Position numbers and translations under genes: made by a program. Of a DNA stretch of 64,000 nucleotides, positions 17,904-27,424 are shown in pieces. The notes below the pieces were generated by a model. The model saw only the letters and a list, made by a program, of their open reading frames with translations. It made no database searches and was not told the origin of the DNA. The stretch lies in assembly GCF_041058985.1 (NCBI RefSeq), contig NZ_JBEHZE010000001.1, positions 2,480,001-2,544,000 of the forward strand, written 5' to 3'. The stretch is from Hyphococcus lacteus (GTDB lineage Bacteria; Pseudomonadota; Alphaproteobacteria; Caulobacterales; Parvularculaceae). Position 1 is the first letter of the stretch, and every line of letters begins with the position of its first letter.

Positions 17904-18002
17904 CAGTGGATCCCGGATCAAGGCGGGATGACGGTGGAGAAGTGTGCGCCCGAACCGCCACCGTCATTGCGGGCTCCGACCCGCAATCTATCTCGGGATA
18001 CA
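17904..18002. repeat. Palindromic intergenic repeat
   Basis: A perfect 10-bp inverted repeat (ATGACGGTGG at 17928-17937 and its complement at 17958-17967) sits inside a larger imperfect palindrome of ATCCCGG and TCGGGAT-type arms. The motifs resemble palindromic elements scattered between alphaproteobacterial genes (GGGATGACGG and CCGTCATTGCGGGC). Only one copy is in this window, so its repetitive nature is inferred. Confidence 0.6.
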
Positions 18003-18016
18003 CATAGAGCGCACAA

Positions 18017-18042
18017 AAAAGGCCGGCAAAAGCCGGCCTTTT
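18017..18042. terminator. Bidirectional terminator between uvrA and the PRC-barrel gene
   Basis: An 11-bp perfect stem (AAAAGGCCGGC and its complement) with an AAAA loop is followed by TTTT on both strands. It lies between two convergent genes and can end both transcripts. Confidence 0.88.
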
Positions 18043-18059
18043 CCAGTCAAATTTATCGA

Positions 18060-18920
18060 CTATTGATCGATAACATCGTCAGCGGCGTCACCAACATTGT
18101 CGGCTGCGTCCTTCACACCATCGCGGGTTTTATCCCAGGTGTTTTGCATCGCATTCCGGCTATCGCTAAAGCGCGGTGCTGCCGTCAATTCGGCTTCGGA
18201 AAGGTCTAGAACGAGGCCGCCATCACCCTGCTCGACCGCAAGTTTAGAGTAGGCAACCGCATAACGCTCGCCCATTCCGATGCTGCCAATTGCGCTTTTC
18301 TGCACCAGAACATGCTCAATTCGACCGTCCGATGAAAGAATTAGGTCATTGATCACAGCGTCATCATCGGCGTTTTCATTGGCAGTCTGAAGATCGACCT
18401 TCGCACCAATAATCTCAGACGCGAGACTATAATCATTCATTTTTTCGGTTTTATATTCCGCAACGGATTGAACAGCTTCCTCGCTTAGCGAAACCGAAAC
18501 AATAGGCTCATGATCATTGTCTATAGCGATGTCCATTTGCTTGTAATCAAGCGCACCTCGCGTACCGCCTAAACCAAAAATGCCGCCGGATAGAAAGACG
18601 GCTTTGCTAGCATTGCCTTGTGCATCGATTTCAAGGTCGTCGATGCGCGCGATACGGTCGCCATTCGCGCCGCGAATACCCTCACCCAATAATTCTTTAA
18701 CACTAAGCGATGTTGGGCTCATCCATACAGTGCCATTGGCTTCGTATTTCGTCGACATTTTTTTGGTTTTGTCGTGATTGGCTTTGCCCGCCTTCATGTC
18801 GCCTTGCTTCATCTCAGCATGGGCTTCGGCGTTCATTTCAGTTTTTTTGTTTTGTTCTGCATTTGCGCTCAGCGGCAACAATAGTGCTGACGCGGCGGCA
18901 GTAATCAGTAACTTATTCAT
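18060..18920 (-). CDS. Exported PRC-barrel domain protein
   Basis: This 286-residue protein starts at ATG 18920 after GGAAAGGACGG, with a clear signal peptide ending at SANA. Two PRC-barrel-like units follow, one near VWMSPTSLSVKELLGEGIRG and one near SLASEIIGAKVDLQTANEN. Each has the pattern of a strand, then IDDLEID or VINDLILS, then a second strand. The C-terminus is a short charged helix (DGVKDAADNVGDAADDV). PRC barrels usually mediate binding; an envelope-stress or surface role is possible but not shown. It is convergent with uvrA. Confidence 0.8.
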   Translation of the reverse strand: MNKLLITAAASALLLPLSANAEQNKKTEMNAEAHAEMKQGDMKAGKANHDKTKKMSTKYEANGTVWMSPTSLSVKELLGEGIRGANGDRIARIDDLEIDAQGNASKAVFLSGGIFGLGGTRGALDYKQMDIAIDNDHEPIVSVSLSEEAVQSVAEYKTEKMNDYSLASEIIGAKVDLQTANENADDDAVINDLILSSDGRIEHVLVQKSAIGSIGMGERYAVAYSKLAVEQGDGGLVLDLSEAELTAAPRFSDSRNAMQNTWDKTRDGVKDAADNVGDAADDVIDQ

Positions 18921-19027
18921 AATAGTCCGTCCTTTCCAAACTACGCCACCGCCAACAAGGCAAATGTAAAATTGTTCCAAGAACAATAATTGCAGTTTGG
19001 AAAGAAAGGCCCGTAATGCGCTTGCGA

Positions 19028-19849
19028 CTACTGAACAGCAATCATACTCGGGCACCGATATGGTGGCAGCGCACTAACAACCATGTTTTCGGGATTAAAC
19101 CACGTCTTTTCAAGGTCGTCCCAATACCCTTCGAGGTCGCGGAGGATCACCCATTCATTTAACGCTTCACGCAGATCTTCGCTATTCTGATCAACGGCAA
19201 ACGCCTCAATCGTCCGGGTCAACGCATATTTGTGTGGAATAACATATTTCGTAGATTTGATATCTTTCGCGACAGACAAATAGGGCTCGAACATTACGGC
19301 ACCATCGACCGAGCCATCTTCAAGCGCGTCAACGATCTGAGTAAAAGAACTAAAGGGTTTAAGCTCTGCGCCAGAAAATTCGCCCTTTGCCACCTCACCT
19401 GAAACGCCGCCTTCCTGATATGCAATAGTGATATCTTTGCGATTGAGGCCGCGGACGGTTTTTCCGCGTTTGGCCGCTTTTTTACTTACGACCACAAAAT
19501 ATTCGGTGTCATGGTACGGTAATGAAAAATCTAAAAGACGACGGCGCCAAGACATGTTGGAATAGCCTGAAGCGATCATGTCCGCTTCGCCTTCCAGCAC
19601 TGCGTCAGCCAATTCGCAAAACGGCTTTTCAATATATTCAATATCGACGCCCAAATGTTCGCCTAAGCCGGTCGTTGAATCGATTTCGAATCCACGCAGA
19701 TGGCCTTCATCGTCACTAATAACAAAGGGCGAAAGGCTGGCCACGGCAACACGTAATGTACCACGCGATTTTATTTCTTCGAGATCCGCAGCAATAGCGC
19801 TACCAGCCAAGGTGAAGCCAAACAAAATTGAGTAAACTAGGTTTTTCAT
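19028..19849 (-). CDS. Family 3 extracellular solute-binding protein
   Basis: This 273-residue periplasmic protein begins at ATG 19849 after AGGAGGG, with signal peptide MKNLVYSILFGFTLAGSAIA. The mature part has the family 3 order: SRGTLRVAVASLSPFVISDDEG, then LRGFEIDSTTGLGEHLGV, then EGEADMIASGYSNMSWRRRL. Proteins of this type bind polar amino acids or similar small molecules for ABC uptake. No ABC permease or ATPase is adjacent, so it could serve a distant transporter or act as a sensor domain. The ligand is not known. Confidence 0.82.
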   Translation of the reverse strand: MKNLVYSILFGFTLAGSAIAADLEEIKSRGTLRVAVASLSPFVISDDEGHLRGFEIDSTTGLGEHLGVDIEYIEKPFCELADAVLEGEADMIASGYSNMSWRRRLLDFSLPYHDTEYFVVVSKKAAKRGKTVRGLNRKDITIAYQEGGVSGEVAKGEFSGAELKPFSSFTQIVDALEDGSVDGAVMFEPYLSVAKDIKSTKYVIPHKYALTRTIEAFAVDQNSEDLREALNEWVILRDLEGYWDDLEKTWFNPENMVVSALPPYRCPSMIAVQ

Positions 19850-19929
19850 GCGCAACGCCCTCCTGAGCCAATAGCCTTTATGGCATGGGTCGACTGGATC
19901 GGACACCCTCAAACTGCGCCACCACGTGG

Positions 19930-20457
19930 TTACTCGCCTTCATACTCCACCAATGCCGTCACGTTCATCCCTTGCGCACGGAGTTTTTCAGCGCCGCCAA
20001 GGTCTGGAAGATCGACAACGAATGAACACAAGGCAACGACGCCCCCAGCGCGTTCGATTAGCTTAATCGCAGCTCCCGCAGTACCGCCGGTCGCAATAAG
20101 GTCATCGACAAGCAAAATTCGTTCGCCTTTTTCTATTGCATCCGTATGAATTTCAACTTCGTCGGTGCCGTATTCCAGATCATAGGTCTCGCCGATTGTC
20201 TCAAAGGGAAGCTTGCCTTTTTTCCGAATGGGTACAAATCCAACGGAAAGCTGGTGCGCGATCGCACCACCGAGAATAAACCCTCGCGCTTCAATGCCCG
20301 CGACTTTGTCGATCTTTGCGCCGGCAAGCGGTTGAACCAATTCATCTACCGCCCGGCGAAAGCCCCGTGCATCGGTCAAAAGCGTCGTAATATCCCGGAA
20401 CATGATCCCTGGTTTTGGATAATCCGGAATGGTTCGGATTACGGATTTCAGGTCCAT
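19930..20457 (-). CDS. apt: Adenine phosphoribosyltransferase
   Basis: This 175-residue cytoplasmic enzyme makes AMP from adenine and PRPP in purine salvage. The start region MDLKSVIRTIPDYPKPGIMFRD and the PRPP-binding loop ILLVDDLIATGGTAGAAI are diagnostic, and GIEARGFILGGAIA contacts the base. Length is standard. It is followed on the same strand, 80 bases later, by the solute-binding protein gene. Confidence 0.96.
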   Translation of the reverse strand: MDLKSVIRTIPDYPKPGIMFRDITTLLTDARGFRRAVDELVQPLAGAKIDKVAGIEARGFILGGAIAHQLSVGFVPIRKKGKLPFETIGETYDLEYGTDEVEIHTDAIEKGERILLVDDLIATGGTAGAAIKLIERAGGVVALCSFVVDLPDLGGAEKLRAQGMNVTALVEYEGE

Positions 20458-20710
20458 GTCTTTGTCCTCTTTACGGCTTTACTAAAAATCCCGCGCACCA
20501 TGGCTGAATCGTCTCCAGGCGGCAAGTCAGATTGTGCGCCGCAAAATGCCGATATTAGACAAATTAGCACGCTCCTCTTGGGCGCGGGCACCTTAGCGCT
20601 TATCTGCAACGCTTCACCCCACTCGGCTTGCGCTTTGGAACAAAATAAACAAAGTCGCGATAGGGGAATACGTCAAGCTTCGACGACCGGAATCACGCGA
20701 GGAGAACACC

Positions 20711-22780
20711 GTGAAAAAATTTCTATTTTGTAGCGTAGCCGCCTTTGCGCTTGCCGCTTGCAGCCAGCAGAGCGATCCCACTGGCACCGCGCAAGAAAAA
20801 TCAGACAAAACAACAGTAGAATCTAATAGTGCAGCTCTCGGCGATTGGGGTGTCGAGCCTTCGGACATCAATTCCGAAATCGATCCGGGCGATGATTTCT
20901 ATCAATTCGTCAATGGCAAATGGCTCGATACTTTTGAGATCCCGGACGAATTCTCAAACTATGGATCTTTTACGGTCTTGTTTGAACGTTCGGAAGACCG
21001 CGTGAAAAAGATTATTGAAACGGCGGCATCAGGGAATCCTCCTGCTGGTTCACTCGAAGACAAAATCGGTAATTTCTACGCAGCCTTTACGGATGTCGAC
21101 GCAATCAATGCGAATGGATTCGAAGTCGTCGCAGACGACTTTGCCAAAATTGATGCGCTTACTTCGCATGAAGATGTTGCCCGCGCGATGGGTGATCCGC
21201 GTATTGGAGCCATGTCACCAGTTGGCGCTTATGTCAGCGTCGATTCAAAAAAGACTGACCAATACATCACCTATATCACGCAATACGGTCTCGGCCTTCC
21301 GAACCGTGATTACTATCTCGATGCAAAGTTTTCAGACAAGCGCCCCAAATATATCGCCTATATAGAAAAGACACTCAGTCTCGCTGGTGTTGATGATGCG
21401 GCCGCCAAGGCTAAATCAATCATGGACCTAGAAACCCGCATTGCGGAAGTTCATTGGGAGCCAGCAAAGCGACGTAATCGCGACCTTACTTATAATCTTA
21501 AGTCCTTAGATGAGCTAAAATCATTCGCGCCCGGCATACCATGGGATGCCCTGCTCGATTCTGCAGGACTAGGAAACGAGACTTCGTTTGTAGTGCGTGA
21601 AGACGACGCGATCGCAAATCTCGCGACGATTTTTGCGAACACCCCGGTAGAAACTTGGAAAGCCTATTTGAAATTCCATCTGCTCAATGAAAATGCGGCT
21701 GTCCTTCCGAGTGCATTAGACGACGCGAATTTCGCATTCTTTGGTACAGAACTTCGTGGCACGCCGAAACAACGTGAACGTTGGAAGCGTGGTGTTAGCG
21801 CCGTCAATAACGCAATGGGCGAAGCCGTCGGCAAAGTTTATGTGGAGCAATTTTTTCCCGCCGAATCCAAAGCGCAAATGGAGGATCTCGTATCAAATCT
21901 GCGCGTTGCACTGGATGAGCGTATAACAGACTTGCCATGGATGAGCGAAGCCACAAAAACAGAAGCCCATGCCAAGCTCAAAAAATTTACGCCCAAAATT
22001 GGTTATCCTGATAAATGGCGCGATTATTCAGACCTAATCGTGACCGAAGGTAAAGCCTATGAGAATGCGCGAAACGCGGTTGCGTTTGATTGGAATTATT
22101 CAATCTCTCGCCTCGGCGGTCCCGTTGATAAAACCGAATGGGGCATGACACCCCAGACGGTCAATGCGTATTACTCACCCCCGCGAAATGAAATTGTGTT
22201 TCCTGCGGCGATTCTACAGGAACCGTTTTTTGATCCGTATGCCGATCCAGCTGTAAATTATGGCGGTATTGGCGCGGTGATCGGCCACGAAATCGGCCAC
22301 GGCTTTGACGATCAAGGCCGCAAGTCGGATGGCGACGGGATGTTGCGGGATTGGTGGTCATCAGAAGATGCTAAAAACTTCAGTAAACTAACTGAAAAGC
22401 TTGGTGAGCAATATTCTAGCTACGAACCTGTTGAGGGGTTTTTCGTAAACCCCGAACTAACAATGGGTGAGAATATTGGCGATGTTGGCGGACTCGCTAT
22501 GGCCTATCACGCCTATAAGCTTTCGTTGAACGGACAAGAGGCACCAGAGATCGGTGGCTATAGCGGCGATCAACGCTTTTTTATGGCATGGGCTCAGGTC
22601 TGGAAACGCATCGTTCGCGAGGAAGCCTTGAAAAACCAAATTGCCAGCGACCCTCATTCGCCTGCCCGGTATCGGGTCAATGGTGTCGTTCGGAACATGG
22701 ACGCGTGGTATGACGCATTTGATATTGGCGAAGATGACGCGCTTTACCTTCCACCAGAAGAACGCGTTCAAATCTGGTAA
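20711..22780 (+). CDS. M13-family zinc metallopeptidase lipoprotein (neprilysin/PepO-like)
   Basis: This 689-residue protein has a lipobox ending at C17 (FALAACSQQ), so it is probably attached to the envelope. The catalytic zinc motif HEIGH is at 526-530 and the third ligand is E587 in ENIGDVGG, both standard for M13 peptidases that cut peptides after or before hydrophobic residues. The family segment NAYYSPPRNEIVFPAAILQ precedes them. The usual C-terminal Cys-containing CxxW end is replaced by VQIW, so the terminal disulphide of eukaryotic members is absent. Confidence 0.92.
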   Translation: MKKFLFCSVAAFALAACSQQSDPTGTAQEKSDKTTVESNSAALGDWGVEPSDINSEIDPGDDFYQFVNGKWLDTFEIPDEFSNYGSFTVLFERSEDRVKKIIETAASGNPPAGSLEDKIGNFYAAFTDVDAINANGFEVVADDFAKIDALTSHEDVARAMGDPRIGAMSPVGAYVSVDSKKTDQYITYITQYGLGLPNRDYYLDAKFSDKRPKYIAYIEKTLSLAGVDDAAAKAKSIMDLETRIAEVHWEPAKRRNRDLTYNLKSLDELKSFAPGIPWDALLDSAGLGNETSFVVREDDAIANLATIFANTPVETWKAYLKFHLLNENAAVLPSALDDANFAFFGTELRGTPKQRERWKRGVSAVNNAMGEAVGKVYVEQFFPAESKAQMEDLVSNLRVALDERITDLPWMSEATKTEAHAKLKKFTPKIGYPDKWRDYSDLIVTEGKAYENARNAVAFDWNYSISRLGGPVDKTEWGMTPQTVNAYYSPPRNEIVFPAAILQEPFFDPYADPAVNYGGIGAVIGHEIGHGFDDQGRKSDGDGMLRDWWSSEDAKNFSKLTEKLGEQYSSYEPVEGFFVNPELTMGENIGDVGGLAMAYHAYKLSLNGQEAPEIGGYSGDQRFFMAWAQVWKRIVREEALKNQIASDPHSPARYRVNGVVRNMDAWYDAFDIGEDDALYLPPEERVQIW

Positions 22781-22793
22781 TTATATTGACCCT

Positions 22794-22817
22794 AAAGGCC
22801 CCATTCGCGGGGCCTTT
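22794..22817 (+). terminator. Intrinsic terminator after the M13 peptidase gene
   Basis: A 9-bp perfect stem (AAAGGCCCC and complement) with a 6-base loop lies 13 bases after the stop, followed by TTTGTTATTG. Confidence 0.75.
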
Positions 22818-22895
22818 GTTATTGTCACTTCTTGGCGCAAGCTGAGGTGAAACGTCCTCTTGGGGTTTTGCTCGCCCGCGCCTATGATCGCCGTC

Positions 22896-24746
22896 ATGAA
22901 CGACAAAGAACAAATACGCGAATCTTTCAAACGGGCCTTACTGCATACGGCACGTGCCTTATCAGCCCAACATGAAGCTGAGGTCGCCTTTGGCGGTGAC
23001 CATGTTCAGGTGCAGGGAAAGTCGGCTCGGATTCCGCTTCCGTCCCGCATTATTGACAAGGAAAGCGCCGCCATCGCCCGTGGCGAAGGTGATGCCGCTG
23101 CGCTTCGGCTTGCCCACCACGACCCGGACGCACATATGCGCCTCGCACCAAATGGTGCCGAAGCCCGCGCGGTATTCACCGCACTTGAGAATGCCCGCTG
23201 TGAAGCGATTGGCGATCTTGCGTTAAAAGGGGTTGGCGACAATCTTGCGGCATCCCTCGCGAAGTCCATCAGCGACAAAGGCTTTGAACGCCTCGGCCCC
23301 TCAGACACCGCGCCCATTCCTGACGTCGCAGCACTTCTTTTGCGCGAGCGGATCACCGGGCGTCCAGCCCCGGAAATCGCCTCGACAATCATGGATACTT
23401 GGCGCGCCGACCTAGAAGCACGCGCGGGTGCCTCGCTCGATGCGCTGGCGAACACCGACAATCTTGATGACCAAGAAGCTTTTGCATCGCTCGTTCGGAA
23501 TTTTCTCCACGATCTTGACCTTGATGACGATGATCAAGGCGACCAAAGCAGTCAACAAAGTGCCGAAGATAGTCAGGACGACGACGATAAAGACGATGAC
23601 AGCGCCGACGGCGATGACGAAACGGGCCCCGATGAGATGCCGGAAGATCCCGGAACGGGTGATGCCGATGCTGGTGATACCGAGATGTCCGAGCAAGAAA
23701 TGGACACCAGCATGGAGGACGATGACGGCGCGAGTGAGAACGCGAAAATTTCGTCGCTCAAGTCCCAGTTCGATGGCGATAGCGGCGCTGTTTATCATGC
23801 CTACACGACCGAGTACGACGAAATCGCAGAGGCTGTAGACCTTTGTGACCCAGAAGAACTAACACGTCTTCGCAAGTCATTAGACCGTCAACTTGAAAAC
23901 CTTCATGCCGTCGTCGCACGTCTTGCTAATAAGCTTCAGCGTAAATTAATGGCGCAACAAAACCGAAGCTGGTCGTTCGATCTTGATGAAGGTGTTCTTG
24001 ATGCGGCGCGCCTTGCGCGGGTCATCGTCGATCCGATGCAGGCGCTTTCATACAAGATGGAGCAGGAACAGGACTTCCGCGATACGGTGGTAACATTGCT
24101 GATCGACAATTCGGGTTCGATGCGCGGGCGGCCAATTACAATCGCGGCCATCTGCGCCGACATCTTAGCCCGCACACTTGAACGGTGTGGCGTCAAAGTC
24201 GAAATTCTTGGCTTTACAACCCGCGCTTGGAAAGGCGGCCAAGCCCGCGAAAAATGGATGGCGGATGGCCGCCCCAAAGATCCGGGCCGCCTGAACGACC
24301 TTCGTCATGTTGTTTACAAACCGGCCGATGCGCCGTGGCGTCGTTCGCGCACTTCACTGGGCTTGATGATGAAAGAAGGCCTTTTGAAAGAGAACATCGA
24401 TGGCGAGGCCCTTCAATGGGCGCACAACCGCTTGTTGGGACGGTCAGAATCGCGCCGCATCATGATGGTTATCTCTGATGGTGCGCCGGTAGATGACACC
24501 ACATCTTCGGCTAATGGCGGCGCGTATCTTGAGCGCCATCTACGAGAGGTTATTCAATTTATAGAAACCCGCTCACCGGTCGAACTCCTCGCGATTGGTA
24601 TCGGCCATGACGTTACGCGATATTACGAGCGTGCACTGACGATTGTTGACGTCGATCAGCTAGGAGGTGCAATGATTGATAAACTCGCAGAGCTTTTTGA
24701 TGAAAAACCTGTGGGTACTAGGCCACGTAGCGGTCGCGCCGCTTAA
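22896..24746 (+). CDS. cobT: Cobaltochelatase subunit CobT
   Basis: This 616-residue protein matches the CobT subunit of aerobic cobaltochelatase, which inserts cobalt into the corrin ring with CobS and CobN. An N-terminal domain is followed by a very acidic linker at about residues 195-285 and a C-terminal von Willebrand A domain with the MIDAS motif DNSGSM starting at D404. I prefer ATG 22896 (MNDKEQIRESF), though ATG 22884 is also possible and neither has a clear ribosome binding site. The usual partner cobS is not adjacent. Its 3' end overlaps the cytochrome b561-YceI gene by four bases on the other strand. Confidence 0.9.
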   Translation: MNDKEQIRESFKRALLHTARALSAQHEAEVAFGGDHVQVQGKSARIPLPSRIIDKESAAIARGEGDAAALRLAHHDPDAHMRLAPNGAEARAVFTALENARCEAIGDLALKGVGDNLAASLAKSISDKGFERLGPSDTAPIPDVAALLLRERITGRPAPEIASTIMDTWRADLEARAGASLDALANTDNLDDQEAFASLVRNFLHDLDLDDDDQGDQSSQQSAEDSQDDDDKDDDSADGDDETGPDEMPEDPGTGDADAGDTEMSEQEMDTSMEDDDGASENAKISSLKSQFDGDSGAVYHAYTTEYDEIAEAVDLCDPEELTRLRKSLDRQLENLHAVVARLANKLQRKLMAQQNRSWSFDLDEGVLDAARLARVIVDPMQALSYKMEQEQDFRDTVVTLLIDNSGSMRGRPITIAAICADILARTLERCGVKVEILGFTTRAWKGGQAREKWMADGRPKDPGRLNDLRHVVYKPADAPWRRSRTSLGLMMKEGLLKENIDGEALQWAHNRLLGRSESRRIMMVISDGAPVDDTTSSANGGAYLERHLREVIQFIETRSPVELLAIGIGHDVTRYYERALTIVDVDQLGGAMIDKLAELFDEKPVGTRPRSGRAA

Positions 24747-25918
24747 TTGCGGCGCGTCGCATGAATTTCAAAGTTGACGCGGACATTCAGTGCGATTTCT
24801 TCGTCGTCCAACCACGCTGTGTTCTCGCCCAACCCGTAATTGGTTCGGATTAAATCAACGCCGCCATTCGCAATCGCGTCATCCCCGTCGATATTGAGAT
24901 CAAATGAAAGCATAATTGGCTGCTCATAAGACTTTACCTGCAAGATACCGTCTGCCTCATAGCGGCTCCCCTCAGTCAAACGGATTTCCGTCGATCTAAA
25001 GCGCGCCTCGTCATAATTTTTTGTGTCAAACCATTCGGTTCCGGGAATGTTTGAATCGCGCAAGCTATCGCCTGTGGTCGCAGAACTGGTCGCTACAACG
25101 ATCTCAATTTTTGATTGTTCCAGCGCCGCCGGGTCGAACTCTATTTCTGCACTAAACTGGTTAAAAGCACCCGTGAAGCTTTTGCCTTTTTCCTCGCCGA
25201 TGAAAACAATCTTGCTTTGATCGTAGTCAACGGCCCAGTTACCGGCTTCTGAATGCGCGATTTCACCGGTGTTGCTGTTCGTTGCGGGAACCAAGAGATA
25301 TACCAGCGAGCCTAAACCCAGCGCTGTAAAAATTGCTGCGATCCCAATCCAAGGCTTGGCGTTGGATGGTAACATTGATCGCAACACATCGTCTTTATTG
25401 AAAAAATGGTGTTTTAGCGCAGCACCAACATGAAGTACCAATAAGAACAAAATTGTGAACGCAAGGTATTCATGAACTTCGGCCCAAAGATGTTCGGCGC
25501 TTTCACGGTCCACCACTCCGCCGAAAAACGGCAAATGCGGCACGGGAATAATGCCAAAGAACTTGGTCGGAATATCCGTAGGTGAAACACTCACCATTGC
25601 CCAACCGGCCAATGGCGTCAGTAGCATCAAACCATAAAACGCCCAATGAGTTGCGCGGGCGACCAGTTTTTCCCATTGGGGCATTTTACTCGGCAATGTC
25701 GGCGCGCGATGGGATAAACGCCACGCCAGGCGGAAAAACGTCAGTGCAAGGATCGAAAGCCCAAAAGATTTATGGAGTTGATAAAGATCAAACTTAATCA
25801 CCGAACTATTCGGCAGATTATGCATAAACAAGCCACCGGCGATTTGGCCGAGTATCAAAACCGCGATTGCCCAATGAAGGGCAACCGCGACGGCGCTGTA
25901 TCGCTTTGTGCTTGTCAT
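24743..25918 (-). CDS. Cytochrome b561 fused to a YceI domain
   Basis: This 391-residue protein joins two modules. Residues 1-180 form a four-helix cytochrome b561 with candidate heme ligands H15, H49, H149 and H163. A fifth membrane segment (about 190-210) leads to a YceI-like lipocalin domain at about 225-391, with VDYDQSKIVFIGEEKGKSFTG, ADGILQVKSYEQPIML and GVDLIRTNYGLGENTAW. YceI domains bind isoprenoid quinone-like lipids, and b561 proteins pass electrons from quinol, so a fused quinol-carrying and electron-transfer unit is plausible. A separate YceI lipoprotein gene lies just upstream in the same operon. Confidence 0.9.
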   Translation of the reverse strand: MTSTKRYSAVAVALHWAIAVLILGQIAGGLFMHNLPNSSVIKFDLYQLHKSFGLSILALTFFRLAWRLSHRAPTLPSKMPQWEKLVARATHWAFYGLMLLTPLAGWAMVSVSPTDIPTKFFGIIPVPHLPFFGGVVDRESAEHLWAEVHEYLAFTILFLLVLHVGAALKHHFFNKDDVLRSMLPSNAKPWIGIAAIFTALGLGSLVYLLVPATNSNTGEIAHSEAGNWAVDYDQSKIVFIGEEKGKSFTGAFNQFSAEIEFDPAALEQSKIEIVVATSSATTGDSLRDSNIPGTEWFDTKNYDEARFRSTEIRLTEGSRYEADGILQVKSYEQPIMLSFDLNIDGDDAIANGGVDLIRTNYGLGENTAWLDDEEIALNVRVNFEIHATRRN

Positions 25919-25923
25919 ATCTA

Positions 25924-26586
25924 TTATTCAGCTGCCATTTGGAATTCAGCTTCGATCTGAATATCTACTTCGTCACCGACATAGGGGACATAAAGCCCAA
26001 GATCAAAATCAGAGCGATTGATTTGAGTCGTGCCGGAAAAACCAATCTTGTAAACGCTATTACGTTCGTCGAATGAACTTGTGTTATAAGTAACGTCGAG
26101 GGTCACTGGTTTCGTGATGCCCATCATTGTCAAATCGCCGGTTACTTTGCCTGTCGTCGCGCCAGTGCTTTCGACGGCTGTGCTGACAAACGTAATTTCC
26201 GGATTTTCGGCTGTGTTGAAAAACTTGTCACCGTTCAAATGGCCATCAAAAACGTCAACACCTGAGTCAATTGATGTCGCATCAATCGTGACATTGATAG
26301 AAGATTCTGTTGGGTTTTCAGCGTTCCAATCAAGCGTGCCTTCCCAGTTCCGCCAACGCAACATTGGCCGCGAAAGTCCCTGATGAAGGTATGAAAAAGT
26401 AATGTAACGGTGCGTCGCATCTGAGACATATGTCCCTGACTTCGCATCAAATGTTGGCGCTTCTGCATTGTTCGTTTCAGCGGCCGGCGTTTCGGCCTTT
26501 GCTGTCGTCGTTGCTTCACCACACGCGGCGATCGCCAATATGGCAGCCGCAGAAATTGCGGTATTCTTTACTGTCAGAAAATTCAT
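25924..26586 (-). CDS. YceI-family lipoprotein
   Basis: This 220-residue protein has a lipobox (AIAAC, C22) and a YceI lipocalin-like barrel. Characteristic segments are GTYVSDATHRYITFSYLHQG, FDGHLNGDKFFNTAENPEI and GDLTMMGITKPVTLDV. It should bind an isoprenoid or quinone-like lipid at the periplasmic face of a membrane. It is the first gene of the pair and is followed after five bases by the b561-YceI fusion, which it may load or receive from. Confidence 0.9.
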   Translation of the reverse strand: MNFLTVKNTAISAAAILAIAACGEATTTAKAETPAAETNNAEAPTFDAKSGTYVSDATHRYITFSYLHQGLSRPMLRWRNWEGTLDWNAENPTESSINVTIDATSIDSGVDVFDGHLNGDKFFNTAENPEITFVSTAVESTGATTGKVTGDLTMMGITKPVTLDVTYNTSSFDERNSVYKIGFSGTTQINRSDFDLGLYVPYVGDEVDIQIEAEFQMAAE

Positions 26587-26681
26587 ATGGTTCGTCCTTC
26601 CAATTCAAAAGCAATTTCGCATGATCAAGGTAGTAGGCAAACTGTTTTCAAGTAATTTCTATTCCCCTCACCTCGAAGTGA

Positions 26682-27296
26682 TTAAGCACCATAACGAGAA
26701 ATAAGCGCACTCATATCGGGTCTGCCCCGCTCTTTGGGTTGTTGAGTTGCCGTCCCGATATAAATGAAACCAGCAATTCTTTCATCTTTGCCCAACGAAA
26801 GTGCATTCGCGATTCGCTCGTCAAAAGCATACCATTCAGTTAGCCACTGCGCAGCAAAACCGAATGCACAGGCGGCCAAAAGAAGGTTTTGACCTGCCGC
26901 GCCGGCGCTTAAAATTTGTTCCCATTCAGGCGTGCGGTGGGTTTTATCCACATTAGAAATCAGCCCCACAATAATCGGTGCACGTTGAAACCGGTTTTGC
27001 TCATAAGCGATTTTTTCTTCACTCGCATCAGGATTATCGGCAACAAACACATCTCTTAGTGTTTTGCCGAAACTCGCTCTCGCTTCGCCTTCGAAGACAA
27101 TAAATCGAAATGGCGCGACACGGCGATGATCGGGCACCCGCGCAGCGATCTTTAAAATGTCATCTAGGGTTGCGCGATCAGGTCCGGGGCCACCCAGGCA
27201 ATCTGCTGTTGTCGACCGCCGCCGACGGAGCAATTCCAAGGTTTCCACACTCTTATGCGCTGCTGGCAGATCCTCGCCTAATTCGGGATAATTCAA
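26682..27296 (-). CDS. Nitroreductase family protein (YdjA-like)
   Basis: This flavin-dependent oxidoreductase family member shows the YdjA-like pattern VETLELLRRRRSTT at the FMN-binding start, ARVPDHRRVAPFRFIVFEG, WEQILSAGAAGQNLLLAA and IAGFIYIGT. I propose a TTG start at 27296 (204 residues) because AGGAGA lies 8 bases upstream and homology begins soon after. An ATG at 27383 would give 233 residues with a 29-residue extension typical of no relative I know. The substrate is unknown. It diverges from the E1 fusion gene. Confidence 0.82.
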   Translation of the reverse strand: MNYPELGEDLPAAHKSVETLELLRRRRSTTADCLGGPGPDRATLDDILKIAARVPDHRRVAPFRFIVFEGEARASFGKTLRDVFVADNPDASEEKIAYEQNRFQRAPIIVGLISNVDKTHRTPEWEQILSAGAAGQNLLLAACAFGFAAQWLTEWYAFDERIANALSLGKDERIAGFIYIGTATQQPKERGRPDMSALISRYGA

Positions 27297-27424
27297 CAGT
27301 TTTCTCCTATCGCTATCACTCGTATGCCACTTGGCAAACCATATTGGTTTGGTAGGAGATAGGATAGTTGCGATGAAATTCAAATTCGCATATCGGATAT
27401 CTTTTTTACGATAGGAAATATGAC

